A stretch of DNA of 64,000 nucleotides from Neodontobutis hainanensis (GCA_024349245.1 JALDNG010000039.1:1589001-1653000), one strand, 5' to 3'; positions 10,601 to 21,352 are shown, counted from the stretch's first letter. Notes: generated by a model not told the origin, from the sequence alone. Made by a program: numbers and translations.

Positions 10601-11586
10601 AAAAGCGGGCAGCAAATAATGGCAGATCTGCCTGCTGAACGTTTACAAACTGATCCCCATTTTCGTATGTTGGCCTGGATGTATTTGGACCATGGGAGGT
10701 CACAACCCGCCGAACAAAAGGTGGTCATGCCAACAGCAAACGATGGGCAGTCCTGTTTACTTGTATGTCTACAAGAGCAGTTCATATTGAAGTGATTGAA
10801 ACACTAAGCTCATCAAGTTTCATCAATGCTCTTCGTAGGTTTTTGCCATCAGAGGACCTGCTAAACAGTTAAGGTCTGACTGTGGTACCAACCGTTGGCG
10901 CATCCAAGGAGCTGAAGCTGAATCCCCAAAGGCCTGGTGACATAAGCGTGGTCGACTATCTACGTGAACAAAGATGCTCATGGGTGTTCAACCCTCCTCA
11001 CTCGTCCCACATGGGAGGCACGTGGGAGCGTATGATAGGAATCACACGACGCATCCTAGACTCAATGCTCTTACAAGCAGGGAATCCTTTGCTAACCCAT
11101 GAGGTCCTGATAACATTGCTGGCTGAAGTTACAGCTATTATCAATGCAAGACCTTTGGTGCCCGTCTCCTCAGATCCTGAAGCACCTCTGATCCTGACTC
11201 CCATGGCGCTGCTGACGCAAAAGACAAAATCAATCCCAGTTCCAACGGGGATTTTACCAAGGCTGACATGTTCAAACATCAGTGGAAAAGAGTTCAAGTG
11301 CTTGCTGACACCTTTGGGGACGATGGCAAAAAGAGTACCTCAACATGTTACAAAGTCGTCAAAAGTGGCAACTCAACAAACCAAATCTGAAAGAAATGGA
11401 CATTGTTCTTCTGAAAGACAAGCAGCTGAAAAGGAATGAATGGCCCATGGGAATTATTGTAAAACCCTTCCAAGCAAGGACGGAGTTGTGCGAAAGATAG
11501 AGGTCAAAGTGGCACGCGACAAGACTACAAAGACCTTTTCCAGACCTATCTCGGACTGTATTCTGTTGTTATCTCCTACTGATTAA
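7556..11586 (+). pseudogene. BEL/Pao pol region (PR-RT-RH-IN), frameshifted
   Basis: Polyprotein for cDNA synthesis and integration, now broken. Protease: AIIDDQSNQSLA in the 7556-7798 frame. An LGWVIIGDVCLG motif lies near 8010-8050. RT: frames 8335-8646 and 8507-8956 (R-V-V-F-D-S-S and ITADIEQMF motifs), then the 551-codon frame 8859-10514 with YVDD at 8967-8978. RNase H: FSDTSVKAIAAVAYLK, IPRLELCAAV and FFTDSKVVLGYI, about 9505-9890. Integrase: HH in HHIATLLIRHHHEAVKHQG and CVFCRKLRGK (10441-10620), DDE core residues in LDVFGPW (about 10674), RSDCGT (about 10873) and GTWERM (about 11017-11034). The natural stop is probably TAA 11584-11586 after LLSPTD. Frames change at about seven points; one near 8640 is a small deletion. 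Confidence 0.88.
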
Positions 11587-11620
11587 TTGGTATATAATGG
11601 CATTCTTAAAATAATGCCAG

Positions 11621-11628
11621 ACGGGGAG
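11621..11628 (+). other. Polypurine tract of the BEL element
   Basis: ACGGGGAG lies immediately upstream of the 3' LTR TG. Position and composition fit the plus-strand primer for LTR retrotransposon cDNA synthesis. Confidence 0.7.
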
Positions 11629-12172
11629 TGTATTGAAACTGTTCATTCTTGTTATAAGTTCATCCAGACTGCTAGAGGGCGCTAGTTGCAGTAATGCTAT
11701 TATATTCAGCCAGTAGGTATCAAGAAGAAACGACTAGCTCCCAGAAAGTAAGACATGAGGTGTTTTGTTGTACCATCTGAAGCCATCTACGTATTCTAAG
11801 CCCTTTGAGTGGCAATATCAGTAAGTTTTATGTTAGATGTTAATGTTGGAAAGAGTATGTGTGATCATTTATGTAGGATTGTGGGGTTTGATTAGATATT
11901 TTTGGATGTGATTGTGATGGCTATTTTGAGTTCACTGCTGAGCTAAATGTACCCCTTTATGTTTAATATTGTTAGTTTAGTGGAGAAGTGTAATTTAATG
12001 CTACTTGCTGAGTGCATCTTTGTGTTTTGAATTGCAGTTTTACACTTTTTTGTATTAAAATCCTGGCCAAAAACTACACCTGCCTGTTCCTTGGAGGAAT
12101 TATTACAGAGAAGAGTTTAGCTGACTGTGAAGCCCAATTAGGACACGGGGTCACATTGGGTGCAACAGAACA
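11629..12172 (+). repeat. 3' LTR of the BEL/Pao element
   Basis: 544 bp, the same length as the 5' LTR, with three visible substitutions and no indels. It is followed by the ATATA target duplication and then an AT-rich run (ATATATTAATAATATATATA). Confidence 0.95.
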
Positions 12173-12403
12173 ATATATATTAATAATATATATAATATAT
12201 ATATACAAACATGCTGCCTTCTCTTTCAAGTTGAATGGTTGCAACTACAATTGAAATTTCCTATTTTAAGTTGTTTCTTTGTGTGATTTAAGCAGGCTCT
12301 ATGCGTAACTGAATAAAAAGTACTCTCCAATGACTGCAGGTGTTGGTCAAACACAGGCAGAGTCAACTTAAAGTTTTTCCACAATACTTTATTATACACA
12401 AAA

Positions 12404-12470
12404 TATAAACACCAAAAATTATAACAAAAATGATATTAGGTCATTTTTGTTATAATTTTTGGTGTTTATA
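12404..12470. repeat. Perfect 30-bp inverted repeat with 7-nt loop
   Basis: The left arm 12404-12433 (begins TATAAACACCAAAAATTATA) is the exact reverse complement of 12441-12470. The loop TATTAGG occupies 12434-12440. Arms this perfect form a long hairpin or cruciform. They could be the end of a foldback element or a palindromic duplication at a break. No ORF is involved. Confidence 0.9.
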
Positions 12471-12485
12471 CAAAAATTATCCTAG

Positions 12486-12875
12486 TTGCGTGCACGTGGC
12501 AGAATGGTTAGCACTCCTGCCTTTCAGCAAGAAGGTTGTGAGTTCAAAACCCGGCCGACTCAAACATTTTCGGCCGACTCCGGTCTTTCTGTGAGGAGTC
12601 TGCATGTCCTCCACGTGTTACCGTGGGTTCTCTCCGGGTACTCCGGCTTCCTCCCACCGTTCAAAGACAAGTATGTATAGGTTAATTGGCAACTCTAAAG
12701 TGTCCCTAGTGAATGAATGTTAGAGTCAATGTTTGTCTCTATATGTCAGCCCTGTGACTAACTGGCCACTGTTCAGGGTGTACCCCGCCTCAGGCCCAAA
12801 GCTGCTGGGATAGGCTCCAGTCACCCGCGACCCCTAACGGGACTAAGCGGTAAAAAATGAATGAATGAATGAATG
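12486..12875 (+). mobile_element. tRNA-headed SINE, full length with target duplication
   Basis: The head resembles a tRNA with A-box-like GTGGCAGAATGGTTAGC and B-box-like GTGAGTTCAAAACCC. The body has the GGGTTCTCTCCGGGTACTCC and GGGATAGGCTCCAG motifs common in teleost SINEs. The tail is (GAAT)n. A 7-bp duplication ATCCTAG flanks it (12479-12485 and 12876-12882). I do not assign a family name. Confidence 0.85.
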
Positions 12876-12882
12876 ATCCTAG

Positions 12883-13680
12883 GTGTCCCTGCCCCTGTTT
12901 ATTTATTAAAAAGAACCCACATTCACTTCAACATTTAAAATACCAAAGGGTGGAGCCGGGTGCAGGTGCGCCAGGTGAGGTAATGGTGGATAGTGAACTA
13001 CTCACTACACCTCGTGCTGGGCACACACATCATACAGGAAAATTAAAACATGCGACAAGTGAGGGACGTGCAAATAATACCATAACACACAGGAAGTGAA
13101 GAGGTTCAAGTGAGACGCTCTATCACTACTTCAACCTTTACAGGAAACCACACTTCGCTGAATCCCTAGGAAAGCAAAAATACAAACAGTATTAAAACAG
13201 CAGCATTCCACACTAAAAAGGGGGACAGAAATTACCCAAAAAGACACTACTAAAGAATACAAATTAAATTAAAGCCGTAAGCGGCGATAAAGGACCTTGC
13301 CTACCCTGCGTCCGCTGGAACACATGTACTCGGAGGATTGCATTTCGTGCTTTAAAGCATAAACTTCACAATACTACAGGTGGGACCTGCTACACCACCT
13401 TGAAATTTAGAGTTAAAGGCTCATTACGGCCACAGCCACAAATGTATCAAGAAACAACTTTTTTGTCACTAGTGTCTAGATGATCCTCACCAAATTGGGG
13501 GCCTTTTAGAAAAAAACACATTGGGATTAATCTTTTGACGAGAGGGGTGCAATTTAGGTGGTTGCGCGTTCCACCCCACATGGCGGACTTCCTGTTGAGT
13601 TTAGGGTGTGGCTGTCATAGACATTTCTGTTTGCCCTGAGGTGTCCTATAGATGTACCAAGTTTCATTTTTCTAAATTGG
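12883..13680. other. No gene seen; low-copy or repeat-derived DNA
   Basis: Short open frames only (for example about 76 codons at 12869-13099), with no recognisable motif. The part from about 13490 (GGCGGACTTCCTGTTGAGTT, then a CATAGACATTTCTGT motif) resembles a dispersed fish repeat continuing into the next entry. Confidence 0.5.
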
Positions 13681-13820
13681 AAAAAATTACTTTCATTTTC
13701 CATAGGCCGAATGTATTTTCATTTTCCAGGGATCGCCACTGAGTCATTTCTTTTCATTATTTTTTCAAATACTTCAAATACATACATTTTTCGCCAGGCT
13801 TGAGTTTAGTGGCCAATATA
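13681..13820 (+). repeat. Dispersed repeat, copy a
   Basis: About 140 bp beginning AAAAAATTACTTTCATTTTC, with GGGATCGCCACTGAGTCATT and CTTCAAATACATACATTTTT motifs. It recurs in the same orientation at 15181-15320 with roughly 85 percent identity by eye. The two copies bracket the TIR transposon. Confidence 0.8.
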
Positions 13821-14030
13821 ATTAAATTTTTAGGCAAAATTATAATAAATAAAAAAATATATACATCAAAAAAACAAGAAAAAGCACTGTCTATTGAACA
13901 GACATGTGTGTAAGTTTGTTGTCTGTGGAATGAAGCAGCTATTTTCTGTTGTTTTTTAAAAGTGAGGTGTATTCTAAGCCGGTTCACATTTTCAATTAAA
14001 AATGGCCGCCTTCTCGTGTGTGATAGGGGC

Positions 14031-15006
14031 TGTGTCCAAATTCAGGGTCTACATACTTTGGAGTCCTCAGTTGAAGGATGTTACATCACAGCGCCGCAAC
14101 GAAGGCTGTCCAAATTTGTAGGATCCTTTAAATGCGGCCCACAAATACGTCCTCCTTTTCCCCGAATTGGAAGGATGGGTGTGGTGGATCCTTTCCCGTC
14201 CTACCTATCCCATAATTCTTTCTGGCAGAGCGTAATTTTTTTATTTTTATTTACAATCTATGCGTAATGGCCAATGAAGCGAGCGGTAGCGGAGTGGGAT
14301 ATCAAAGCAGTTTATGCTTTTAGATGTAAGTTTTTTTAAAAACTGTCTTTCAAAACAATATATAGTTTTTCAGTAGTCTAGTTAGGCTTTTTTTTTGCGT
14401 TAAGTACTTTTTTTTTACATTTGTACGTTTATATGTACAAAAAAAACATTACTTTCGTAAACTAGCTTCTTCCTTACTGCCTGTGTGAATATCCCCTTAC
14501 ACACGGCTAATTTCTTAGAGATTCAAGCTGTTTTTAACGCTTCCAGGGACGAAAGAGCAGACAGAAGTTTTTATAAAGCTCTGGGGAGAGAACGATGAGC
14601 TCTTTCCCGGAGCAAAGAACTCTGCCACTGTGGGATGGAGGTACAGGAATAAATCTATTTAGAAATCCCATTGTAATATCAAGGCAGTTTTGTTTCTGAT
14701 ATAAAAAACTATCTGAAGATGAGCAAAGAAAGTATTTAATTTATTTAATTGTTTTATTTCTTCCAAAAGAATTAAAATGAGGAGAATAACTCTTTGTTTG
14801 TCCATTTTCCCGCTTCTTGCTTAGCGCTGTCATGGTTGCTAGGAGACAGGAAATGAGCAACGGGTAAGGGAGGGAACTGAAAGAAGGGTAGGCTGTCCAA
14901 ATTCACAAACACCTACTTCCCGGTTTTGCGGTCGTTGGAGGACCCTTCCTCTTTCAACCGGGTAGGAAGGATCCTAAGGAGGATGTAGACCCTGAATTTG
15001 GACACA
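14031..15006. mobile_element. Non-autonomous DNA transposon with 24-bp perfect TIRs
   Basis: The left end 14031-14054 (TGTGTCCAAATTCAGGGTCT...) is the exact reverse complement of 14983-15006. Sub-terminal sequences are also roughly inverted (AGTCCTCAGTTGAAGGATG against AAGGATCCTAAGGAGG). The element is 976 bp and has no transposase ORF, so it is a MITE-like copy mobilised in trans. No clear target duplication is visible. Superfamily is not assigned; the ends resemble fish elements usually placed near PIF/Harbinger or ISL2EU, which is only an impression. Confidence 0.8.
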
Positions 15007-15180
15007 CTGAGGGTGTGGTCACCATTGGCTTTTTTGTTCATAAGCCCATGCTGGATGTGTGTACCAAGTTTTATTTGCCTACGACAAAATAAAATCTTCG
15101 GTTCCGATTGACTTTTTCCACATATTTGGGTCATTGCTATGGCAACACAATAATAGCTAGGGGATGGTTGTCATTGACAA

Positions 15181-15320
15181 AAAAAATTACTTTCACTTTC
15201 CATAGGCCCAATGTATTTTGACTTTTCTAGGGTTCGCCACTGAGTCATTTTTCATATTTTCTTTTCGGGGACTTCAAATACATACATTTTTCACCGGCCT
15301 TGAATTTTGGGCCCAATAAA
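15181..15320 (+). repeat. Dispersed repeat, copy b
   Basis: Second copy of the 13681-13820 sequence. It is followed by A-rich sequence with (AAATAAAA)n-like tracts at 15375-15415 and CAATAGGCCCTCCCGATCAT, a motif seen at ends of dispersed fish repeats. Confidence 0.8.
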
Positions 15321-15610
15321 AATAATTTTTTTGTGCATGTTTACTGGGTCAAATTGAGGATCATTTCGGACAAAAATAAAAAAAATAAAAAAAATAAAAA
15401 ATAAAAAATAAATAACTTGAGCAAAAACAATAGGCCCTCCCGATCATCACCGGCTAAACAAATATAGAAATCAACTAAAGACAAACACTTATATAAAACA
15501 AATAAAAGAATAACTCAAACAAAACATAAAACCCAAACAAAGCAGCAGTGGTCGTAGAGTTTAAAACTGCAGCTAGATGGAGACTATGCAAAAACATTTT
15601 GCATTTCCTT

Positions 15611-16029
15611 TGGAAATCATGGTCCCAGAGTCTGGAGGAAGAGAGGAGAGAGACACAATCCACTTTGCTTGAGGTCCAGTGTAAAGTTTCCACAGTCAGT
15701 GATGGTTTGGGGCCATGTCATCTGCTCTGGTTGGTCCACTGTGTTTTCTGAGGCCCAAGGTCAACGCAGTATACCAGCAAGTTTTAGAGCACTTCATGCT
15801 TCCTGCTGCTGACAAACTTTATGGAGATGCAGATTTCATTTTCCAACAGGACTTGGCCCCTGCACACAGCCAGAGCAACTGGTACCTGGTTTAAGGACCA
15901 TGGTATCCCTGTTCTTAACTGGCCAGCAAACTCACCTTAACCCCAGAGAAAATCTATGTATTGAGTATTGTGAAGAGGAATGTGACATGCCAGACCCACC
16001 AATGCAGAAGAGCTGAAGGCCACTATCAG
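15611..16029 (+). pseudogene. Tc1/mariner transposase fragment
   Basis: Remnant of a cut-and-paste transposase. TTCCAACAGGACTTGGCC at about 15839 encodes FQQD, the second catalytic Asp region, followed by LAPAH. AACTGGCCAGCAAACTCACC then TTAACCCCAGAGAA corresponds to the NWPANSP...NP-x-EN box that holds the third catalytic acidic residue. Relative to that family box, five bases are missing after NSP, shifting the frame. Several further indels are present. The fragment ends at 16029 where an L2 copy is inserted, and its C-terminal end is not found beyond the L2. Confidence 0.8.
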
Positions 16030-17192
16030 GCAAGGCAAGGCAAGGCAAGGCAATTTTATTTATATAGCACAATTCATACACTGGGTAACTCAAAGTGCTT
16101 TACAGAAATAAAAAACTATTTACAAGATTTAGATTTAGAAACATAAGAAGAATTAAAAGCATTATAAAAGAAGAAGAGTGCAGATAAAAAAACATTTTAA
16201 GTTGTGGAGTAGGCGGAGCTAAAAAAGAAGGTTTTTTACCTCCCCTTGAACATTGTTAAAGTTGAGGCTTGTTTTACTTCATCTGGGAGGTTGTTCCAGG
16301 TTTTTGCTGCATGAAACTTAAACGCTGCTTCACCCTGTTTAGTTCTAACTCTGGGCACAAGCAGAAGGCCTGTCCCAGATGTTCTCAGAGTCCGAGGAGG
16401 CTCATAAGCAACTAGCATTTCAGAAATATATTCTGGTGCTAAACCATTTAGAGACTTGTAAACCAGCAGTGCTGTTTTAAAGTCAATTCTCTGAGCAACA
16501 GGAAGCTAGTGCAGAGATTTTAAAACTGGCGTGATGTGGTTGTACTTCCTGGTTTTGGTTAGAACCCGAGCAGCAGTGTTCTGAATAAGCTGCAGCTGTC
16601 TTAACCCTCGTTTTGAGAGACCAGTGAGCAGCCGTTACAGTAATCTAACCTGCTGGAGATAAAAGCATGAATAAGTTTCTCTAAGTCTGGTTGAGACATT
16701 ATCCCTTTGACTCTGCAAATATTTTTAAGGTGATAAAATGCAGATGATGTTACTGACTTAATGTGACTTTGGAAATTTAAGTCTGAGTCCATGATGACCC
16801 CTAGATTTCTAAACTGATTTTTTTGATTTTAGAGAAAGAGACTCGAGGTGACTGCTGACACTTTCTCTTTGTTTCTGTGGCCCAAAGATAATTAGTTCAG
16901 TCTTGTTTTGTTTAGTTGGAGAAAATTATTTTGCATCCACACATCAATCTGTTCGATGCAGTGACACAATGAATGGATTGGTCCATTTTCACCTGCTGTG
17001 ATTGAAATGTAAATCTGCATAATCATAATCTGCATAATTATGGTATGATACACCACAGCTGTGTATTAACTGGCCTAAAGGAAGCATGTAAAGATTGAAT
17101 AATAGTGGTCCCAAGATAGACCCCTGTGGAACCCCACATGTCAGAGCCATTTGGTCTGATACACAGTTTCCAATCCAAACAAAGTACTTCCT
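16029..17192 (-). mobile_element. L2-type LINE copy 1, 5'-truncated
   Basis: Minus-strand non-LTR retrotransposon. The 3' end at 16029 carries (GGCAA)4, then TTTTATTTATATAGCAC and CAAAGTGCTTTACAG, a common L2 tail. Coding pieces: a C-terminal block 16236-16418 (RTLRTSGTGLLLVPRVRTKQ), a block 16601-16792 (DSDLNFQSHIKS, LDYCNG), and the RT palm 16989-17204 (GVPQGSILGPLLFNLYM). The catalytic YADD has become YADYDYAD through a small duplication, so RT is dead. Similarity to copy 2 stops at about 17192. Confidence 0.85.
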
Positions 17193-17430
17193 CAGAGGAA
17201 CCATCAGAGTTGAATGGAATTAGTAAAATAAATCAACTTTTTGATGATATTCTAATTATATTACCAGCACCTGTAACAAAAAAATCTGTTATTAGCTGAA
17301 AAGGTTGGGGTCTGTTCTATGTTTGGGGACAACTGTTGTACAGTAATAGCGAATAATCTAAAAGTCACTATCTAAAAGTTTAGACAATTTACGCACCCTT
17401 GCTATTGAAATTAAGGAACAATCTAACAAC

Positions 17431-17775
17431 TGTTAGGATTTTTCTATTAAGATGCATCTTTATAACTGTTTTTACTTGTTAGCTGTGAACTTTGCATTTT
17501 ACACTGCACCCTAGATCAGGACACTAGAACCAGTTGGTCGCAGCTGACTGGACACATACAAAAGTATTGATACAGCTGTAGGTAAGCGTCTGCTTACTGC
17601 GTGAGGTGTGGCCAAAGAATTCTACTGTTGTGGTACTGATTTGACCAACTGACAGACCTTACGCTTGTACTTGTTTTCTGAGTTGGATTAAACTACATTG
17701 GTTTTATAGTTTTTATTTTCACAGTTATATTTCCAGCTCTCAGACCAAAAGAGCCGGGGGAGATTAGTTTCAGCT
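17431..17775 (+). repeat. Dispersed repeat, possible solo LTR (copy 1)
   Basis: Begins TGTTAGGATTTTTCTATTAA and has GTGAGGTGTGGCCAAAG in the middle and CCAAAAGAGCCGGG near the end. It is matched over its length, with gaps, at 26192-26560. The TGTT start, the size and a polyadenylation-like GGATTAAAC near 17690 suggest an LTR, but I find no target duplication and no internal coding region. Confidence 0.5.
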
Positions 17776-19263
17776 ACACCTGATACCGTGGCTAACACGC
17801 TAATAGGGTCTGCCGCGGTGTTACTACGTCCAGTACACACAGACATCTAGCTTTACTATGTTATCAATCAATATTTCGTTATCATCATTCATATCGTCAT
17901 TTCTTGTACACAGGCAGCACTCTGCTGTTCTTGTAGCAGAGATGCAGAACTAATGAAGCTTTATTTTTGGGACTCTGGACTTGGCAAAACATAAACATCT
18001 CTTGACTTGTGTATTCTAACAAAGGAAATTTTTACTCAATACTGACTTGTGCACAAAAAATGTTGTGGACTTGTGCATTTTGTGCCAAGTTTGCTTATTT
18101 GATTGAAAGCAGCAAAAATGTGCACCAACGTTGTATTCTTTATCGCTGCTTCCTGAAGAAAACAGGGCAGAACTCGCGCTGCTGCGAGGACTGTGTACAG
18201 CAAGGCTGCAAGCAACCAGACCAACCCAATGATTGTACACATGGATTGAATGACTAGTGCTCTCATAGAGAATATAATTGTAGTTGTAGTCGAATTACAA
18301 TGAAAGGAAATCCACAGAAAAGTGAGTAAGGCTCTGGCAAAAGTGAGTGTTTGTGGTTAGACATGTCTTTTTTGAGATTCTTTGCTTTGTGAGAATATTT
18401 GTGTCACTAATATAAACTTAAAACATTTAAAAATCTCTGAAATGTCTGAATATAAATCTGTAATTGTAAACAATAACACTTTTTGCCTAAGATGACCAGA
18501 AAAAAGGGGTGCCTGACTGAACCAGTCGCTCCATATCTGCATGTGTGCATGCAAACATGAATCTGCATTTAGTTCCATTAGATTTTTCAGTTATATTTGA
18601 CTGTTCTAATTGAGCTATTACTTCTCTTTAAATACTTTTAATTGTTTGTCATGAAGTTATTTCTGATACATACACATTAAATAACCAATAATTTTACATT
18701 TTACATATCTCCAATGAAGCCTTATCCTACAAAGTGACTAAGTACAATGTTTATGAAGATAAACTGCTGGAGCTTTTTAGACTATCCGGTCCTTTGTGAA
18801 TAATATCAGGTCCTCATATAAATGTTGGTTTACAAATCTTGTGCCAAGATGTTAATGTTTTTTTGAACCTATGCAATAACAAAAGTAATACAAGAGTTAT
18901 TAAATATAAATAATCATTAGACACCCTCAACTGCAGGAAATATTGTAAGTGCAACACACTCTGACCTTGATGCAGCAAATTTTAAGCTTATGTTTTCACA
19001 GAAAAACCTCAATACACATGAACAGTTTAATATAGAATAGGTTACTTTTAAAGAACTACTGCACACAGCATTCAATTGATGTTTAAAAGCATCATTTTTA
19101 CTTCTAAAGTTTTTCTATAGAGCTTTTGAACCGACGTCACTGCGCAATGCATTGTTGGTCACCGGTGGCATTTTTCAGGGCAGTGCTGCTATTTATCTGC
19201 ATCAAGCTAAAAGTAGCGCAAAAAGGAAGGGCTACATTGAGACAGACAACTTCCGGATGAAAG
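17776..19263. other. No gene seen; possible single-copy DNA
   Basis: AT-rich sequence without recognisable coding, RNA or repeat features. The longest open frames are 70-80 codons, overlap on both strands, and show no motif. Confidence 0.5.
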
Positions 19264-19373
19264 GTACCTCAAAGTGCTTTACAGAAATAAAAGACAATTT
19301 ACAAGATTTAGATTTGGAAACATAAGAAAGATTAAAAGCATTATAAAAGAAGAAGAGTGCAGATAAAAACATT

Positions 19374-19592
19374 TTAAGTTGTGGTGTAGGCGGAGCTAAA
19401 AGGAAGGTTTTTAACCTCCTTGAACATTGTTAAAGTTGAGGCTTGTTTTACTTCATCTGGGAGGTTGTTCCAGGTTTTTGCTGCTTGAAACTTAAACGCT
19501 GCTTCACCCTGTTTAGTTCTAACTCTGGGCACAAGCAGAAGGCCTGTCCCAGATGTTCTCAGAGTCCGAGGATGCTCATAAGCTACTAGCAT
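19374..19592 (-). pseudogene. L2 C-terminal block of copy 2
   Basis: Encodes the conserved L2 end with TLRTSGTGLLLVPRVRTKQ and AAKTWNNLPDEVKQ motifs. It is separated from the RT frame by the one-base shift and more. The same block exists in copy 1 at 16236-16418. Confidence 0.8.
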
Positions 19593-19773
19593 TTCAGAAA
19601 TATATTCTGGTGCTAAACCATTTAGAGACTTGTAAACCAGTAGTGCTGTTTTAAAGTCTATCCTCTGAGCAACAGAAGCCAGTGCAGAGATTTTAAAAAT
19701 GGACTGATGTGGTTGTACTTCCTGGTGTTAGTTAGAACCCGAGCAGCAGCGTTCTGAATAAGCTGAAGCTGTC

Positions 19774-21033
19774 TTAACCCTCGTTTTGAGAGACCAGTGA
19801 GCAGCCGTTACAGTAATCTAACCTGCTGGAGATAAAAGCATGAATAAGTTTCTCTAAGTCTGGTTGAGACATTATTCCTTTGACTCTGGAAATATTTTTA
19901 AGGTGATAAAATGCAGATGATGTAATTGACTTAATGTGACTCTGGAAATTTAAGTCTGAGTCCATGATGACCCCTAGATTTCTAACCTGGTTTTTAGATT
20001 TTAGAGAAAGAGACTCGAGGTGACTGCTGACATTTTCTCTTTGTTTCTGTGGTCCAAAGATAATTATTTCAGTCTTGTTTCTGTTCAGTTGGAGAAAATT
20101 ATTTTGCATCCACACATCAATCTGTTCGATGCAGTGACACAATGAATGGATTGGTCCATTTTCACCTGCTGTGAGTGAAATGTAAATCTGAGTGTCATCT
20201 GCATAATTATGGTATGATACACCACAGCTGTGTATTAACTGGCCTAAAGGAAGCATGTAAAGATTGAATAATAGGGGTCCCAAGATAGACCCCTGTGGAA
20301 CCCCACATGTCAGGGCCATTTGGTCTGATACACAGTTTCCAACCGAAACAAAGTACTTCCTGTCTTCAAGATAGGACTGAAACCATTTAAGAGCAGTTCC
20401 AGAGATACCTATCCATTCCTCTAATCTTTGTGACAGGATTTCATGGTCCACTGTATCAAACGCAGCACTCAAGTCCAACAGAACTAAGACAGAGACTTTG
20501 CCTGTGTCAGTGTTCAGACGGATGTCATTTGTGACTTTGATAAGTGCAGTCTCAGTGCTGTGATGGGGCCTAAAACCTGACTGAAAAGGATCAAAGCAGT
20601 TGTTAAGCAATAGAAAGTCATTAAGTTGCTGATATACAACTTTTTCGATGACTTTCCCTAAAAATGGCAGGTTTGATATGGGCCTATAGTTGTTGAGCAC
20701 TGTAGCATCAAGACTGCTCTTCTTTAGGAGAGGCTTAATGACAGCAGTTTTTAAAGCCCTTGGAAATGTTCCAGACTGTAAGGAATTATTGACTATATCA
20801 GTGAGTTGTGGTAACAAACTACTTAGTACTGATTTTAGAAATCTAGTGGGTAAAACATCGAGGCAGCAGGTGGATGAACTCAGGCTGGAGACAGTTTTTT
20901 CAATTGTTCTGTCAATAATGGGTGTAAAATGTGTAAACTCAACCAAAGGTCTCCTATGTGGCTGCAGTGTTGTTGTTTGCCCTTTGGACTGTATCACATG
21001 TTTAATGCCTTGAACCTTGTCATTAAAAAACAA
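19774..21033 (-). pseudogene. L2 reverse transcriptase, C-terminally frameshifted
   Basis: 419-codon open frame of a LINE RNA-directed DNA polymerase. Domain order from the N-terminal side: ending of the endonuclease-RT linker; YRPISNLPFLGKVIE (RT motif 1 region); FQSGFRPHHSTETAL; VLLDLSAAFDTVDH (first catalytic Asp); GVPQGSILGPLLFNLYM; and YADD at 20194-20205 (catalytic). The thumb has MDSDLNFQSHIK and LDYCNG. The frame ends after SQNEG because one base is missing just after the LDYCNG box. The downstream C-terminal block continues at 19374-19592 in another frame. The endonuclease domain is absent. Confidence 0.88.
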
Positions 21034-21202
21034 TGCAAGGACTCCAGCACCTGATTTTCTGTTTTCATTCCTGTCTCAGACTCCACTATCCCCCAAAAGC
21101 AGTCTAGAGAACTCTCCTGCTACTCTTTTACTAAAAAAATAATAAAACCGAACCGATTTGACCTCCACAAAATACATACACTATGACAAAATTAAGTTTA
21201 GT

Positions 21203-21262
21203 CTGCATTTATATAGCGCTTTTTTGTACCCTTCTCGGGAACCCAAAGCACTTTACGTGGGG
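21203..21262 (-). repeat. LINE/SINE 3'-tail fragment
   Basis: TTTATATAGCGCTTTTTTGT then ACCCAAAGCACTTTACG is the reverse-oriented tail shared by many fish L2-type retroposons. No body is attached. Confidence 0.6.
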
Positions 21263-21352
21263 CGTGGGGGCTCAGTGGGTAGAGTTCTATTCACCCCATT
21301 CACAATCAGTAATCAGTAGTAATCAATAACAATTCACCTGAGTCACCTTTAA

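Larger units (their letters stand above)
5094..12172 (+). mobile_element. BEL/Pao LTR retrotransposon, complete but coding-defective
   Basis: Two 544-bp LTRs (5094-5637 and 11629-12172) start TGTATTG and end AACAGAACA. They are flanked by a perfect 5-bp duplication ATATA (5089-5093 and 12173-12177), the length typical of BEL/Pao. The interior runs gag with zinc knuckles, aspartic protease (DDQSN motif), reverse transcriptase (YVDD), RNase H, then integrase with HHCC and DDE residues, which is the BEL/Pao order. A purine-rich tract ACGGGGAG (11621-11628) abuts the right LTR. I could not recognise a primer binding site directly after 5637. The coding region is split over many frames. Confidence 0.95.
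19264..21060 (-). mobile_element. L2-type LINE copy 2
   Basis: Same family and orientation as copy 1, but longer at the 5' side. It contains most of the RT domain plus the C-terminal block. Unusually, the 3' end starts abruptly in CTCAAAGTGCTTTACAG and lacks the terminal TTTATTTATATAGCAC tail present in copy 1. The upstream end is uncertain: coding-like sequence may continue to about 21130. Confidence 0.85.

Noticed and set aside
12012..12254. 80-codon frame in the 3' LTR as a gene
   Set aside because: Lies mostly inside the LTR, is present only partly in the other LTR context, and has no motif.
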